DNA from: DSUN01 sp035527715
GTDB lineage: Bacteria; Planctomycetota; PUPC01; DSUN01
Direction: 5' to 3'
Assembly: GCA_035527715.1 (NCBI GenBank)
Contig: DATKZY010000118.1
Span: 103,695 to 167,694, forward strand
DNA: 64,000 bases
The translations under genes and the position numbers were made by a program. The notes under the pieces were generated by a model. It worked only from the letters and a program-made list of their open reading frames with translations, was not told the DNA's origin and ran no database searches. Shown piece by piece: positions 57,527-64,000 of this stretch; position 1 is the first letter of the stretch, and every line of letters begins with the position of its first letter.

Positions 57527-58357
57527 TCATCCCAGCGCCACGTCCAGGAACATCATGATGGTGAAGCCGCCGATGACGCCCATGGTCGCCAGGTCGGTGT
57601 TCCCCTCGCGCTGGGCCTCGGGGATCAGTTCCTCGGCGACGACGAAGATCATGGCTCCCGCCGCAAAGGCCAGGGCGTAGGGGAGGACCGGCTGCACGAG
57701 GAGCACCAGCCCCGCCCCGACGACCGCCGCAATCGGCTCCACGATGGCGGAGAGCTGGCCGTACCAGAACGCCCTCAGCGGCGACAGCCCCTCGCGCCGC
57801 AGCGGGAACGCCACGGCCATGCCCTCGGGGAAGTTTTGGAGTCCGATGCCCACGGCGAGCGCGATGGCCCCGCCGAGCGCGGCGGCGGGAGTCATTCCCC
57901 CCGCGACCAGGTAGGGGATGCCGCCAAACGCCACACCCACGGCCAGTCCCTCGGGGATGTTGTGCAGCGTGATCGCCATCACCAACAGGATCGAGCGGCG
58001 CCAGCGGCTCTTGAGGCCCTCGGCAGCGCCCGGCACGTCGGCCAGGCCAGGGTGCAGATGCGGCAGGACGGCGTCGAAGACGCGCAGCACGCCGGCCCCC
58101 AGGAGGAAGCCCACGACGGCGGGCAGCCACTTGACCCCGCCCATCCGCTCGCTCATCTCGATCGCCGGCGCCAGCAGCGACCAGTAGCTCGCCGCCATCA
58201 TCACGCCCGCGGCCATCCCCAGCATCGCGTCGAGGAGCCGCTGGCTCAACCGCCGCGTGAAGAGGACGGGGACCGAGCCGACCGCCGTCACGCCCCACGT
58301 GAACAGCCCGGCCGCCAGCGCCTGGAGCACGGGATGCCATTGCGAGAAGGGCTGCAC
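57527..58357 (-). CDS. ZIP-family metal transporter
   Basis: A 276-residue membrane protein with eight hydrophobic helices. The ZIP signatures ITLHNIPEGLAVGVAFG and LQNFPEGMAVAFP on helices IV and V carry the metal-binding His/Asn/Glu residues; the loop with PHLHPGLADV is a typical histidine-bearing cytoplasmic loop. It mediates uptake of Zn, Fe or Mn. The start GTG 58357 is supported by CGGAGG, 7 bases upstream; an upstream start would add a non-conserved tail. Palindromic repeats precede its stop. It is divergent from the 301-aa gene and has a readable promoter. Confidence 0.9.
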   Translation of the reverse strand: MQPFSQWHPVLQALAAGLFTWGVTAVGSVPVLFTRRLSQRLLDAMLGMAAGVMMAASYWSLLAPAIEMSERMGGVKWLPAVVGFLLGAGVLRVFDAVLPHLHPGLADVPGAAEGLKSRWRRSILLVMAITLHNIPEGLAVGVAFGGIPYLVAGGMTPAAALGGAIALAVGIGLQNFPEGMAVAFPLRREGLSPLRAFWYGQLSAIVEPIAAVVGAGLVLLVQPVLPYALAFAAGAMIFVVAEELIPEAQREGNTDLATMGVIGGFTIMMFLDVALG

Positions 58358-58404
58358 GTCGAAGCCTCCGTTCACTGCTGCCGCGACCCGGCGGCCGGAC
58401 CTCC

Positions 58405-58433
58405 AGTATCGCACGGACGCCGAACGCCGTCAA
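58405..58433 (-). promoter_or_regulatory. Promoter for the ZIP transporter
   Basis: Minus strand TTGACG (58433-58428), 17-base spacer, GATACT (58410-58405), 48 bases before the ZIP start. Confidence 0.58.
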
Positions 58434-58460
58434 TCCTGGTGCGATGGACTTGCCGCGCGG

Positions 58461-58466
58461 TATAAT
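58461..58466 (+). promoter_or_regulatory. -10 element for the 301-aa gene
   Basis: TATAAT at 58461-58466 with a G-rich upstream and no good -35; it begins about 30 bases before the GTG at 58497. Confidence 0.45.
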
Positions 58467-58496
58467 GTCGCCCATCGCTCGCAAGGAGGCCACGGT

Positions 58497-59402
58497 GTGA
58501 AGCCATCTGTCGAGCCACGCGTGTCGTCCTGGCACGATGTGGTCTACCACGTGCTGGCGCACGTGCCGGTGCCGGCGAGCGACGCCTCGTCGCTGTTCGA
58601 CGAGGCATACGTCCGCTGGAGCGAGAGGGCGCTGGGGGCGGCCGGGCTGCGGGCCGGGAAGGTGCCCCGCACGCTGGTGCTCGATGCGCCGCTCCTCGCC
58701 TCGCTCTACGCCGCGTCGCGGCAGGGCTTCCTCCTCCACGCCTGGCCCCTGCTGTGGGACGATGCGGAGAGCTTTCTTCGCGACATGCCGGCGGACCTCG
58801 GGGCCGTCGAGTGGGCCGACGCAGGACGGGCGCGCCTTGCTGAGAGCATTCGAGGCAACACGGCGCCCGCCCTGCCCGACCTTCTCCGCACGGCGCTGTG
58901 GAGCGAGCTAGTCAACGGCTATGAGGCCGCATGGCGGCGGGTCGTTGGCCCACGGTCGGAGGCATATCGCCAGGAATTCGCACGCCTAGTCGGCGACGTG
59001 GCGGCCCGGTTGCCGGAGCTTCGGGGCTTCCAGTGGGTCCTGTGCCACCCGCTGCGATGGCACGGGCGACTGCTCGAGCGGGAGGGCGCCCCGCCCGTCA
59101 TCGCCGTGGGTGTCGCGGACGCGGAGCTGGGCGTCCCCCCGTGGCACCCCGTGCTCCAGGGCTGCCACGAATGCTTCGTGGGGCAGGCGCGACGTGCGGC
59201 GGCCGACGACGCTCCGTGGGCGACCGTCCCGGGCCGGCCGGGGCACGCGGCGTTCCAGGCCGTGGAGAATGCGGCTCTGGCTCTCGGGGCGCGCTTCTTC
59301 CTCGGCAGCCCGTGGGAGGCGGCCTACTTCGACTGGCTTCGCCGGCTCTTCCCCGGCGAGCCGCCCGAGGGGGCCGCGCGGCGGCTGGCGGCGGGGACAT
59401 AG
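58497..59402 (+). CDS. Unknown protein facing the radical SAM-methyltransferase gene
   Basis: A 301-residue soluble protein, not recognised. It is Ala/Arg/Leu-rich, with the phrases AYVRWSERALGAAGLRAGKV, LRGFQWVLCHPLRWHGRL, QGCHECFVGQARRAAADD and RFFLGSPWEAAYFDWLRRL. CHPLRW and GCHECF give several His/Cys residues that could bind metal. AAGGAGG is 7 bases ahead of GTG 58497. Its 3-prime end overlaps the convergent radical SAM-PCMT gene by 79 bases, so it may belong to that locus. Its TATAAT element is strong. Confidence 0.6.
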   Translation: MKPSVEPRVSSWHDVVYHVLAHVPVPASDASSLFDEAYVRWSERALGAAGLRAGKVPRTLVLDAPLLASLYAASRQGFLLHAWPLLWDDAESFLRDMPADLGAVEWADAGRARLAESIRGNTAPALPDLLRTALWSELVNGYEAAWRRVVGPRSEAYRQEFARLVGDVAARLPELRGFQWVLCHPLRWHGRLLEREGAPPVIAVGVADAELGVPPWHPVLQGCHECFVGQARRAAADDAPWATVPGRPGHAAFQAVENAALALGARFFLGSPWEAAYFDWLRRLFPGEPPEGAARRLAAGT

Positions 59403-61540
59403 CGGACCGGGCCGTGCTGGGTCGCGTGGATTCTGCTGCCGCGGCGGACGAAGAGCGTGAGGGTCTGGTTGCCTCCGCCCCTGCCCACGGGGGCGACCAG
59501 CCGGCCGCCCTCGGGCAAGGCGTCGAGGAGACGGCGCGGCACGCGGGCCACGGCACAGGTGAGGACTGCCTTGTTGAAGCGGGGGAGGCGCTCGACCGCG
59601 AAGGCGTCGCCGCACACGACCCGCACGTTTCGTCGCCGCGCCAGGTTTCGGTGGGCCTGCCTCGCCAGCTCGGGCACGACCTCGAACGTCACGACGCGCC
59701 CCCGCGCGCCCACGAGGCGCGCGGCCACGGCGGCGCCATAGCCCGTGCCGCTCCCCGCCTCGAGCAAGCGGTCGCCCTCGCCCAGCTCCAGGAGCGTGTA
59801 GTTGACGAGGTAGGCGTGGAGGGCGGAGAGGGTGGAGCGGCCGTCGCCGGTGAGGGGCACGACGGCGTCCCGCCAGGACTCGAGCGCGTGCTCGGGCGGC
59901 ACGTAGCGCTCGCGCGGCTCGGCGACGAGAGCGGCGGCGATTCGCGGCGAGCCGCGGCCCATCGCCGCCAGCGTGTCGCGTCGAGCCTGGCGGAAGAGCG
60001 CCTTCGCCTCGCGGTCGGCGGCGAAGGTGGCGCGGCTCTGGCCGGTGAGGCATCGCCACAGGCGGTAGTCTGCCAAAGTGCTCAGTCGGGCGGGCGGCTC
60101 GAAGAGCCGCTGAGCGTGGGCGACGCTGCGGCGGAAGTAGTCGCTCGCCGGCCCCGCGTAGGCGAAGCGCTTGGCGATACCGTCGGCGATCGGGCCGAAG
60201 AGCCGCGCCGTGAGGGCCTCGCGCCGGCGGTAGCCCAGTTCCGCGGAGGGATCCACCCACTCGGACGTGAATGCCTGCTCGGAGTAGTTCCACCAGCGGG
60301 GGCGGTGGACGCGTGTGCCAAACGCCGCGGCGTAGTCGGCGAGCCGCTTGTCCACGAGCGACCCGGGGTAGAAGCGAAAGGGGTCCACGGAGAGGAAGCC
60401 CGTGAGGCCGGGCATACGAAGGAACAGCTCGGCGGCGAACGCGGCGGAGCGGTGCAGGCTCTCCTCGGTCTCGCCGGGGTGGCCGGCGATCAGGTTGGCG
60501 CCCCAGGGGAAGCCGCTGCGGGCGGCCTCGGCGGCGAGGGCGCGGAAGCGGTCGAGGAACGCCTCGGGGTCGCGGGCCTTGCCGATGAGGCCGAGCATGC
60601 GCGGGTCGCCCGATTCGAGCCCGAAGCCGAGCCCCACGTTTGCCCGCTGATAGCGCTCGAGGTCGCCCGGGCCGAGGAGGTCCACGCGGCTGAGCGCCCA
60701 AGTCTTTCGCAGCCCCAAGTCGAGGCGTGCGAGGCGTTCGAGCATCTCGCGCCGCCACGCCGCGTGGAGGCCGAACACGGCGTCGGAGAGGAAGAGCGTC
60801 CGCCCCTTCAGGCCGAGCCAGGCGTCCAGGCGGCGAAGCTCCGCCTCGGCGCGGTCGGGCGACCAGGCGCGCCAGGCGGCCTCGCCCTTCGAGCGTTCCA
60901 TGCAGAAGCTGCACTGGTAGGGACAGCCCCGGCTGAGGTGGATGCCGGGCTGGGTCCCCACGGCGCGGCCGATGGGAAGATAGCGGTCGAGGAGCGACCA
61001 GTCGAGCGGCGGCAGCTCATCGAGGCTCGGCAGCGGCTCCGGCCCGAGCACCTGCTGTGGCAGCCGCTCGCCGCGGCCCGCCGCCTCGACGATGCGCGCG
61101 AGCGGCAGCTCCCCCTCACCCACGACCACGTGGTCGAAGGGGCTGGCCTCCTCCAGCTCCGAGCCGGACACGTTCAGGAAATCGCCCGGCCGCGCGCTCG
61201 CGTGATAGCCGCCAACAACCAGCACCGCGCCGGGGTTGCGGCGCCGCACCTCGACGCCCAGGTAGAACGCCGACAGGTAGTCGTACGAGCTGTAGCAGGA
61301 GATGCCGACGACCCCGAACTCGGGGCGAAACGCCCGCTCGGGCTCGGGCCGCGCCAGCAACCGCTCGTAGGAGAGATCGAGCAGTTCCACCCGCGCGCCT
61401 GTGCGGGCCTGGACGAACGACCCGAGCGCCACGAGGTGCGGGTCGCCGAAATCCCCCTCGTGTCCCGAGGGGCGGGCGGGCGAAATGAGGAGGACAGTTG
61501 GCTGCTGGCGGCGGATGCCGGGGTTGCGTTCTGATGCCAT
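59324..61540 (-). CDS. B12-binding radical SAM fused to a protein-isoaspartate-methyltransferase-like domain
   Basis: A 738-residue two-module enzyme. Residues 14-150 form a cobalamin-type Rossmann domain (VLLISPARPSG, EFGVVGISCYSSYDYLSAF, LVVGGYHASARPGDF), the radical SAM core has GCPYQCSFC (Cys206, Cys210, Cys213) and LFLSDAVFGLH, and residues about 540-715 are PCMT-like, with the SAM motif LLEAGSGTGYGAAVAARLVG and VRVVCGDAFAV. The order suits modification of a peptide by methylation or radical chemistry, followed by carboxyl methylation. It is third in a unit behind two small Tat-lipopeptides, separated by a strong hairpin. No good ribosome site precedes the ATG at 61540; a later start is possible. 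Confidence 0.85.
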   Translation of the reverse strand: MASERNPGIRRQQPTVLLISPARPSGHEGDFGDPHLVALGSFVQARTGARVELLDLSYERLLARPEPERAFRPEFGVVGISCYSSYDYLSAFYLGVEVRRRNPGAVLVVGGYHASARPGDFLNVSGSELEEASPFDHVVVGEGELPLARIVEAAGRGERLPQQVLGPEPLPSLDELPPLDWSLLDRYLPIGRAVGTQPGIHLSRGCPYQCSFCMERSKGEAAWRAWSPDRAEAELRRLDAWLGLKGRTLFLSDAVFGLHAAWRREMLERLARLDLGLRKTWALSRVDLLGPGDLERYQRANVGLGFGLESGDPRMLGLIGKARDPEAFLDRFRALAAEAARSGFPWGANLIAGHPGETEESLHRSAAFAAELFLRMPGLTGFLSVDPFRFYPGSLVDKRLADYAAAFGTRVHRPRWWNYSEQAFTSEWVDPSAELGYRRREALTARLFGPIADGIAKRFAYAGPASDYFRRSVAHAQRLFEPPARLSTLADYRLWRCLTGQSRATFAADREAKALFRQARRDTLAAMGRGSPRIAAALVAEPRERYVPPEHALESWRDAVVPLTGDGRSTLSALHAYLVNYTLLELGEGDRLLEAGSGTGYGAAVAARLVGARGRVVTFEVVPELARQAHRNLARRRNVRVVCGDAFAVERLPRFNKAVLTCAVARVPRRLLDALPEGGRLVAPVGRGGGNQTLTLFVRRGSRIHATQHGPVRYVPAASRRAAPSGGSPGKSRRSQSK

Positions 61541-61549
61541 TCTCGTGCT

Positions 61550-61634
61550 CGTCGTCGTCCTCGTCGTCGTCGTCGAATCCTGACGGCTGCCACTTGCTCC
61601 TGGGGATTCGAGGACGACGACGAGGACGAGGACG
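61550..61634. repeat. GTCCTCGTC-type palindrome between precursor and enzyme genes
   Basis: Arms 61550-61580 and 61604-61634 are inverted with 29 of 31 positions matching (GATTCGAGGACGACGAC facing GTCGTCGTCGTCGAATC). The loop is 23 bases. It lies nine bases upstream of the enzyme start on the minus strand. It resembles a widespread GTC/GAC-rich palindrome. Confidence 0.85.
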
Positions 61635-61687
61635 ATTGCGGAACTGCCTGGACCCTGATGCCCAACGTCGGACTCGGACGGGGGCCG

Positions 61688-62050
61688 CTACTTGACCTCC
61701 TCGAGGGACAGGCAGACTTTCGGCTTGGGCGCCATCCGCACGCACACCTTGGGCGCAGGCATCGAGAGGCAGGGCTGCGGCGCCGTGCCGGTCTTGGGCT
61801 TCGGCGGCGGCGCCACCTCGAGACAGGGCTGGGGCGTCGCCGAGGTCGTGGGCTTCGGCGGAGGCGGCGGCTCGCCCGCCGTCTTCGGCTTGGGCGGCCG
61901 CGGAGGCGTCAGGCAGGCCTGCGGGTCCGTGTCGCATCCCGCCGCAAGCGCCCCCAGCGTCGCTCCCGCCAGGGTGGATTCGATCAGGAACCGGCGGCGA
62001 TCGAGGATCGCCTGCGCGTCCTCATCCCTCTGCTTCCGCTTCTCGCTCAT
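61688..62050 (-). CDS. Tat-exported Cys/Pro-repeat lipopeptide, long copy (possible precursor peptide)
   Basis: A 120-residue protein. Residues 12-39 are a twin-arginine lipoprotein signal: AILDRRRFLIESTLAGATLG and ALAAGC, with Cys39 as the likely lipidated residue. After it lies a Pro/Lys-rich segment with repeated P-x-C-L-S/T motifs at Cys46 (ACLTP), Cys76 (PCLEV), Cys94 (PCLSM), Cys103 (VCVRM) and Cys113 (VCLSL), and PKPK spacers. This is the layout of a multi-core peptide substrate. It shares its leader with the 80-residue gene 26 bases upstream. ATG 62050 has GGGGGAAC ahead. The homologous tandem pair suggests duplication. Confidence 0.72.
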   Translation of the reverse strand: MSEKRKQRDEDAQAILDRRRFLIESTLAGATLGALAAGCDTDPQACLTPPRPPKPKTAGEPPPPPKPTTSATPQPCLEVAPPPKPKTGTAPQPCLSMPAPKVCVRMAPKPKVCLSLEEVK

Positions 62051-62076
62051 CGTCGTTCCCCCTCGTTCGCTCGCGC

Positions 62077-62319
62077 TCAGGGTTCCCTGCGAATGGACAG
62101 GCATGGCCGTGGCGGCGGCGACAGGCACGGCTGGGGCGGCGGCGCCACGCTCAGGCACGGCTGAGGCGGCGCCAGGCAGGCCCGCGGCCCCAACAGGTCG
62201 CAGCCCGCGGCTGCCGCGCCGAGGCCCGCGCCGACCAGCGTGGACTTGATCAGGAACCGGCGGCGGTCGAGGATCGCCCGCGTGTCCTCGTCGTGGCGTC
62301 GGGGGTCGTGCTCGCCCAT
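62077..62319 (-). CDS. Tat-exported Cys/Pro-repeat lipopeptide, short copy (possible precursor peptide)
   Basis: An 80-residue protein, first gene after the promoter at 62372-62399. The leader DEDTRAILDRRRFLIKSTLV ends at GAAAAGC (Cys40), a twin-arginine lipobox signal. The mature part has four Cys-Leu units with proline spacers: RACLAPP (Cys48), QPCLSVA (Cys55), QPCLSPP (Cys65) and RPCLSIR (Cys73). The mature peptide is only 40 residues, very short for a lipoprotein. GGAGGGGTAAC is right before ATG 62319. Peptide modification by the downstream radical SAM-PCMT enzyme is the leading hypothesis. Confidence 0.72.
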   Translation of the reverse strand: MGEHDPRRHDEDTRAILDRRRFLIKSTLVGAGLGAAAAGCDLLGPRACLAPPQPCLSVAPPPQPCLSPPPRPCLSIRREP

Positions 62320-62371
62320 GTTACCCCTCCTGTACGGGGGCCTCGCGGTGCTCCAGGTTCCCACAAGCGTC

Positions 62372-62399
62372 ACTATACGCCGCTGCGACGGGAAGTCAA
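62372..62399 (-). promoter_or_regulatory. Promoter of the lipopeptide/radical SAM unit
   Basis: Minus strand TTGACT (62399-62394), 16-base spacer, TATAGT (62377-62372), 52 bases before ATG 62319. It starts immediately after the Gfo/Idh/MocA stop, so the lipopeptide genes have their own transcript. Confidence 0.75.
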
Positions 62400-62400
62400 G

Positions 62401-63798
62401 TCACACCTTCTCCGGCACCACGAAGGGGGCGCGGTAGGGACGGCTCAGCAAGGCGTCGGCCTCGGGGTCGTTGACGAACTTCTCTTTCTCGGGGTCGAAT
62501 TCGAGCCTCCTGCCGAGGCGGTAGGTGGTCTCCTCGAGCTTCAGGCCGTTGTCCTTGAGCATCTCGGCGAACCATTCGAGGCTGGCGACGATCTCCTTGT
62601 CGTCGCCGAGGGCATTGCTGTCCTTGCTGAAGGGCACGTCCTTGCCAAGGCGGTAGGAGATGTTGGGGAGGTGGCACAGGGCGCTGGAGTAGTGAGCCTC
62701 GAGGATGTGGGCGTCGAGTTCTTCGGGCTTGCGGGAGCGGACGCAGGCGATGAAGTTCTTGAAGATTTCGCCGCCCGGGCCGCGGGGGGCGGCGGGGCTC
62801 TTGACGTCGGGCGGCGTCCTGATCTCGATCGGCTCGGCCTTGGCCTTGGTGTCGAAGACGAGACTGGGCCGCTTGCCCTTGGTCTTGAGGTTGGAGACCT
62901 CGAAGAGGAGCTTGGTCTCGCCGAAGTCGTAGATGGCGAGCTGGAGGTTGGGGGTCTGGCCCTGGTCGTTCCACTTGAAGCGGCCGCCGATGCTCACGAT
63001 GCTCCTGGGCAGTGTGGCGTTGGGGATGGCCCACCGCGTGGCATCCATGTCGTGCACGCCGAAGTTCCCGATGTCGCCGTTCCCTGTGTCCCAGAACCAG
63101 TGCCAGTTGTAGTGGACGAGGTTGGCGTGGAACGGCTGCTTGGGAGCGGGGCCGAGCCAGATGTCGAAGTCGAGGCCCTGGGGCGGGTCGGCAGGCGGCT
63201 TGGTGCCGATGCTGCCGCGCCCCTTGAAGCTCACGCCGCGGGCGCACACGAGCTTGCCACGCTTGCCCGCCGCGATGTCGGCCACCGTCCTGTTGCCGCC
63301 GCCGCTGCGCCGCTGGGTGCCGTGCTGCACGATGCGCTGGTACTTGCGCGCCGCCTCGACGCACTGGCGGCCCTCGAACACGTTGTGGCTGCACGGCTTC
63401 TCGACGTAGACGTCCTTCCCCGCCTGGCACGCCCACACGGTGATCAGCGAGTGCCAGTGGTTGCAGGTGGCGACCGACACGGCGTCGAGATCCTTGTCCT
63501 CGAGGGCCTTGCGGATGTCCTGCACGCAGGTGGGCTTCCTCTTGCCCCCCTTCTCGAGGGCGTCGGCGCGCTTGAACAGGCGGCTGTCGGGGTCAATGAG
63601 ATAGGCCACCTCGACGTTGGGCATGCCGCTGAAGGCGCCGATGTGCGCGCCGCCGCGGCCGTGGAGGCCGGCCACGCCCACGTGGATCGTGTCGTTGGCC
63701 CCGAGCACCTGGCCCGAGACCCTCGTGCCGCCGATGGCGAAGGCCGCGCCGAACGCCGCCGCCTGCTTGAGGAACCCCCGCCGCGTCTCAGCCGTCAT
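62401..63798 (-). CDS. Tat-exported Gfo/Idh/MocA oxidoreductase, second copy
   Basis: A 465-residue protein. The twin-arginine signal is AETRRGFLKQAAAFGAAFA (residues 3-21). The Rossmann fold opens with IHVGVAGLHGRGGAHIGAF, and the catalytic lysine motif is DVYVEKPCSHNVFEG (EKP intact, unlike the copy at 6332). GDIGNFGVHDMDATRWAI is a typical second-domain phrase. It probably acts on a sugar derivative outside the cytoplasm. AGGAAGGAG precedes ATG 63798; an upward extension to 63972 has no ribosome site. It is on its own promoter (63834-63861). Confidence 0.92.
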   Translation of the reverse strand: MTAETRRGFLKQAAAFGAAFAIGGTRVSGQVLGANDTIHVGVAGLHGRGGAHIGAFSGMPNVEVAYLIDPDSRLFKRADALEKGGKRKPTCVQDIRKALEDKDLDAVSVATCNHWHSLITVWACQAGKDVYVEKPCSHNVFEGRQCVEAARKYQRIVQHGTQRRSGGGNRTVADIAAGKRGKLVCARGVSFKGRGSIGTKPPADPPQGLDFDIWLGPAPKQPFHANLVHYNWHWFWDTGNGDIGNFGVHDMDATRWAIPNATLPRSIVSIGGRFKWNDQGQTPNLQLAIYDFGETKLLFEVSNLKTKGKRPSLVFDTKAKAEPIEIRTPPDVKSPAAPRGPGGEIFKNFIACVRSRKPEELDAHILEAHYSSALCHLPNISYRLGKDVPFSKDSNALGDDKEIVASLEWFAEMLKDNGLKLEETTYRLGRRLEFDPEKEKFVNDPEADALLSRPYRAPFVVPEKV

Positions 63799-63833
63799 CG
63801 CTCTTCTCCTTCCTGCCGTTGCTCCCCCCACGA

Positions 63834-63861
63834 AGTATATCAACCGGTCGAGGGAATGCAA
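63834..63861 (-). promoter_or_regulatory. Promoter for the second Gfo/Idh/MocA gene
   Basis: Minus strand TTGCAT (63861-63856), 16-base spacer, TATACT (63839-63834), 35 bases before the ATG. Confidence 0.72.
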
Positions 63862-64000
63862 CGGGTGCGTGTAATCTCCTTCGAGACAGGTGGCCGCGTT
63901 CTGAGCCTCCGAAGGAGGCGGAGGAATAAAGCCCACGGCGATGCTTTGGGAGCCGTGGGATGGTAGGCGCAAGAGGGCCCAGCCCCCGAAGCGGGGCGGC
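63862..64000. other. Hairpin-rich window end
   Basis: No gene. GCCTCCGAAGGAGGC is a perfect short palindrome at about 63904-63918, and CCCACGGC...GCCGTGGG form a second hairpin at 63932-63959. It may be a palindromic element or structured RNA cut by the window edge. Confidence 0.5.

Overview
This is a GC-rich window from a free-living, heterotrophic bacterium of the Planctomycetota / PVC type. That assignment is an inference from gene content: twin-arginine-exported Gfo/Idh/MocA oxidoreductases, a PEP-CTERM surface protein, DUF4838, GH172 (DUF2961) and BNR-sialidase-like polysaccharide enzymes, a PQQ-like propeller, a giant von Willebrand A protein, and very many short palindromic repeats. 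No rRNA, tRNA, CRISPR array, phage or classical insertion sequence was seen. Many sigma70-like promoters can be read directly (TTGACA/TTGCAA, 16-17 bp, TATAAT/TATACT).

Layout. 1-6.2 kb: core metabolism (MscS tail, alanine racemase, an asparagine-synthetase-like protein without the glutaminase cysteine, a DUF4405 membrane protein, an MBL hydrolase, ketol-acid reductoisomerase). 6.3-10.4 kb: secreted oxidoreductase, PsbP/DcrB-like secreted protein, aldo-keto-reductase-like protein. 10.4-18.8 kb: a minus-strand glycan-utilisation operon (transglutaminase-like, sialidase, sodium:solute symporter, DUF4838 hydrolase), interrupted by a DUF6941/antitoxin/MazF-like module and a duplicated fragment of the symporter. 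19.1-30.8 kb: large secreted glycan enzymes, a PEP-CTERM protein, nucleoside hydrolase, a hicB with a broken hicA, and a PD-(D/E)XK nuclease pair. 30.8-35.0 kb: a compact cluster of B12-type radical SAM enzyme, acyl carrier protein, AMP-ligase and LpxL-like acyltransferase. 35.1-43.5 kb: deoxyhypusine-synthase-like protein, PfkB kinase, a four-helix-bundle gene bounded by inverted repeats, HAD phosphatase, second transglutaminase-like protein, GNAT, small antitoxin-like genes, GH172. 43.5-54 kb: vWA giant, PEGA lipoprotein, propeller, 902-aa ankyrin protein, two tandem LolA-like paralogues. 54-58.4 kb: glycyl-radical enzyme, zinc-ribbon membrane protein, GDT1 and ZIP metal transporters. 58.5-62.4 kb: a probable peptide-maturation locus, with two small Tat-exported lipopeptides carrying repeated Pro-Cys-Leu motifs followed by a B12-radical SAM / protein-isoaspartate-methyltransferase fusion. 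62.4-63.8 kb: a second Gfo/Idh/MocA enzyme.

Two themes stand out. The first is the 58.5-62.4 kb locus, the best candidate for an undescribed system: repeated-core precursors, their own promoter, a modifying enzyme with two catalytic modules, and a strong hairpin between them. The second is pervasive palindromic mobile-looking DNA. Hairpins of several families sit between genes and, in four cases, inside open reading frames without breaking the frame (alanine racemase, AMP-ligase, glycyl-radical enzyme, a large secreted protein). One hairpin-bounded unit of about 560 bp encodes only a four-helix-bundle protein and splits a kinase/phosphatase operon.
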